64,000 nucleotides of DNA from Streptomyces sp. NBC_01264 (GTDB lineage Bacteria > Actinomycetota > Actinomycetes > Streptomycetales > Streptomycetaceae): contig NZ_JAPEOX010000005.1 in the NCBI RefSeq assembly GCF_026340675.1, forward strand, positions 62,001 through 126,000, read 5' to 3'. Position numbers and translations under genes: made by a program. The notes below the pieces were generated by a model. It worked only from the letters and a program-made list of their open reading frames with translations. It had not been told where the DNA came from and did no database searches. Shown piece by piece: positions 62,863 through 64,000 of this stretch (positions are counted from its first letter, which is position 1; each line of letters opens with the position of its first letter).

Positions 62863-63183
62863 CGACGAGCTGCTGGCGTTCTACGACTTCCCCGCCGAGC
62901 ACTGGATCCACCTGCGGACCACGAACCCCATCGAATCAACGTTCTCCACAGTCAAGCTCCGGACCAAGGTCACCCGCGGCGCCGGCAGCCCCACCGCCGC
63001 CCTCGCCATGGTCTTCAAGCTCGTGGAATCCGCCCAGGCCCGCTGGCGCGCGGTCACCGCACCCCACCTCGTCGCCCTCGTCCGAGCCGGCAACCGCTTC
63101 GAGAACGGTCACCTCGTCGATCAGGACGAGACCCTCGCGGCATGAACCACCTCAGCTGATCCACAACTCTTGACTATTGCTCC
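62863..63183 (+). pseudogene. IS256 transposase C-terminal fragment with IS end
   Basis: DELLAFYDFPAEHWIHLRTT, NPIESTFSTVKLRTK (catalytic Glu), SAQARWRAVTAPHLVALVRA, stop at 63145. The IS end CTGATCCACAACTCTTGAC... (63157-63183) follows only 11 bp later, showing the normal layout without a passenger gene. Confidence 0.88.
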
Positions 63184-63533
63184 TCCGCGTTGGCCTGCAG
63201 GCTGAAGCCGTTCTCCCGCAGCAGCCGGCCCACGGTCGGAGCTGACACGTCACGCCCCTGCCGCGTCAGCTCCTCGGCGCTCTTGCGGCCGCCGCCGTCC
63301 CGGCGGACCCGGCCATCGGGCAACGGGTCCTCGCCGCCCTCCAGCTCGAAGACCCCCTTGCGCACCGTCGTCTCGCTCACCCCTGCCGCGCGCGCGACGG
63401 CCCGGACCCCGCCGTGCCCCAGCAGGCGAGCCTCGGTGGCCAGCGCCAGCCGCTGCTGCCTCTCATTGAGATGAGGGAACAACACCCCGAATCTCAGGAC
63501 GAGTTGGTCACGGACTCCACCCGGTATGCGCAT
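63184..63533 (-). pseudogene. ISAzo13-family transposase fragment with internal deletion
   Basis: From ATG 63533: RFGVLFPHLNERQQRLALAT, EARLLGHGGVRAVARAAGV, DGGGRK, then directly SAEELTRQGRDVSAPTVGRL and RENGFSLQANA. About 35-40 residues expected between (the LVEP...MSPLRWTTKSTR region) are missing. The 3' side is cut by the IS256 end. The non-coding ~180 bp upstream (63534-63714) is AT-richer. Confidence 0.85.
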
Positions 63534-63714
63534 ACCACACCAACGACGGAGACACCGAGAAGCAACGTGTTGATTCTTTACGAGTCCTAAAGATAGAAAC
63601 AGGAATCGAGACACTACACCCAATTCACCCAACCGAACGGCCAAGCCTCCCCCACTCCACACCCGCACCCACCCAAAATGCAAAAGTCACACCCACCAGA
63701 AAAAGGAAAACCAG

Positions 63715-64000
63715 GTGCGCTACACACGCCACGCACTCGCCATCACTACAGCACTCCTCGCCCTCACCGGACTCGCCACCACCGCACACGCCGACAACAC
63801 CGGTGACAGCAAGGACGGGAAGGGCAACATCTGCTTCATCCACGTCGAAGGCAACCACAACACCGACGCCTGCGGCAGCATCGAATACGGCAACAACGCC
63901 ACCACCGGAAACGGGCATAGGGTCATCGGGCGGCCTGAATGGTCCACTCAAGGATACGATATCGTAAATAGGAGCGACCACCCCGTCTACTTTGACGGTT
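63715..64000 (+). CDS. Small secreted protein, NICxIxxxGNHN family (runs off window)
   Basis: From GTG 63715 (AAAAGGAAAA upstream): signal peptide RYTRHALAITTALLALTGLA ending AHADN, then NICFIHVEGNHNTDACGSIE and YGNNATTGNGH, matching the 37.2-kb gene (NICIIEVKGNHNHNACGSIK, YGENATTGSGH). 95 codons are in the window. Confidence 0.75.
   Translation, partial: MRYTRHALAITTALLALTGLATTAHADNTGDSKDGKGNICFIHVEGNHNTDACGSIEYGNNATTGNGHRVIGRPEWSTQGYDIVNRSDHPVYFDG

Overview
The window looks like accessory DNA from a Streptomyces linear replicon, probably a linear plasmid or a chromosome arm. The evidence is high G+C with GC-rich third codon positions, a complete telomere-protecting terminal protein gene (tpg, 2704..3261), a plasmid-type parA-parB operon (25545..27937) with its own palindromic centromere-like sites, several Sec-secreted proteins typical of actinomycetes, two RHS polymorphic toxins, and a very dense load of insertion sequences. 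No rRNA, tRNA or CRISPR array was seen.

Layout. 0-2.1 kb: IS5-type transposase remnants and a large unknown gene. 2.1-4.2 kb: tpg and a secreted barrel protein between IS6 fragments. 4.2-7.4 kb: a block of IS6-family copies with the first IS1182 remnant. 7.4-12.3 kb: secreted glycoside hydrolase, a 66-bp perfect palindrome, endonuclease VII-like protein, DUF6233-like protein. 12.3-19.1 kb: an intact IS3, two IS6 copies or ends, and a stack of mutually truncating IS701, IS30, IS3 and IS256 remnants around a secreted protein. 19.2-24.8 kb: Fic enzyme with a likely operator, an IS6 split by IS1182, and a truncated methyltransferase. 25.3-28.5 kb: parS-parB-parA module. 28.6-34.4 kb: IS6, IS630 remnant, secreted NHL propeller, secreted class A beta-lactamase-like hydrolase, a second parB fragment, an intact IS3. 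34.4-43.1 kb: an inversion bounded by two inverted copies of a second IS6 type; inside are IS630, an ISAs1 remnant and three small secreted-protein genes. 43.8-47.7 kb: immunity-like gene and truncated RHS toxin 1. 47.7-50.7 kb: IS6 split by IS1182. 50.7-53.1 kb: TetR with a divergent flavodoxin/nitronate-monooxygenase operon. 53.2-57.3 kb: tyrosine recombinase with repeated sites, then a Tn3 tnpA interrupted by an IS256 element that carries a passenger gene. 57.4-64 kb: cupin, truncated GlxA-type regulator, IS6, truncated integrase, SUKH immunity protein plus truncated RHS toxin 2, small IS-ended elements and another secreted-protein gene cut by the window edge.

The main story is IS dynamics. 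About a dozen full-length or interrupted IS6-family copies plus many fragments and orphan ends sit at junctions where neighbouring genes are truncated. Three complete 1,859-bp IS1182 copies and one truncated copy lie at exactly the same codon of IS6 transposases, in both orientations and in two diverged IS6 types, always just before the catalytic Glu. A split 8-bp target duplication shows that one IS6 copy drove an inversion of about 5 kb. One IS256 element has acquired a passenger gene between its transposase and its inverted repeat. Cargo that may matter to the host comprises partition and telomere functions, RHS toxin/immunity pairs, Fic, and a set of related small secreted proteins.
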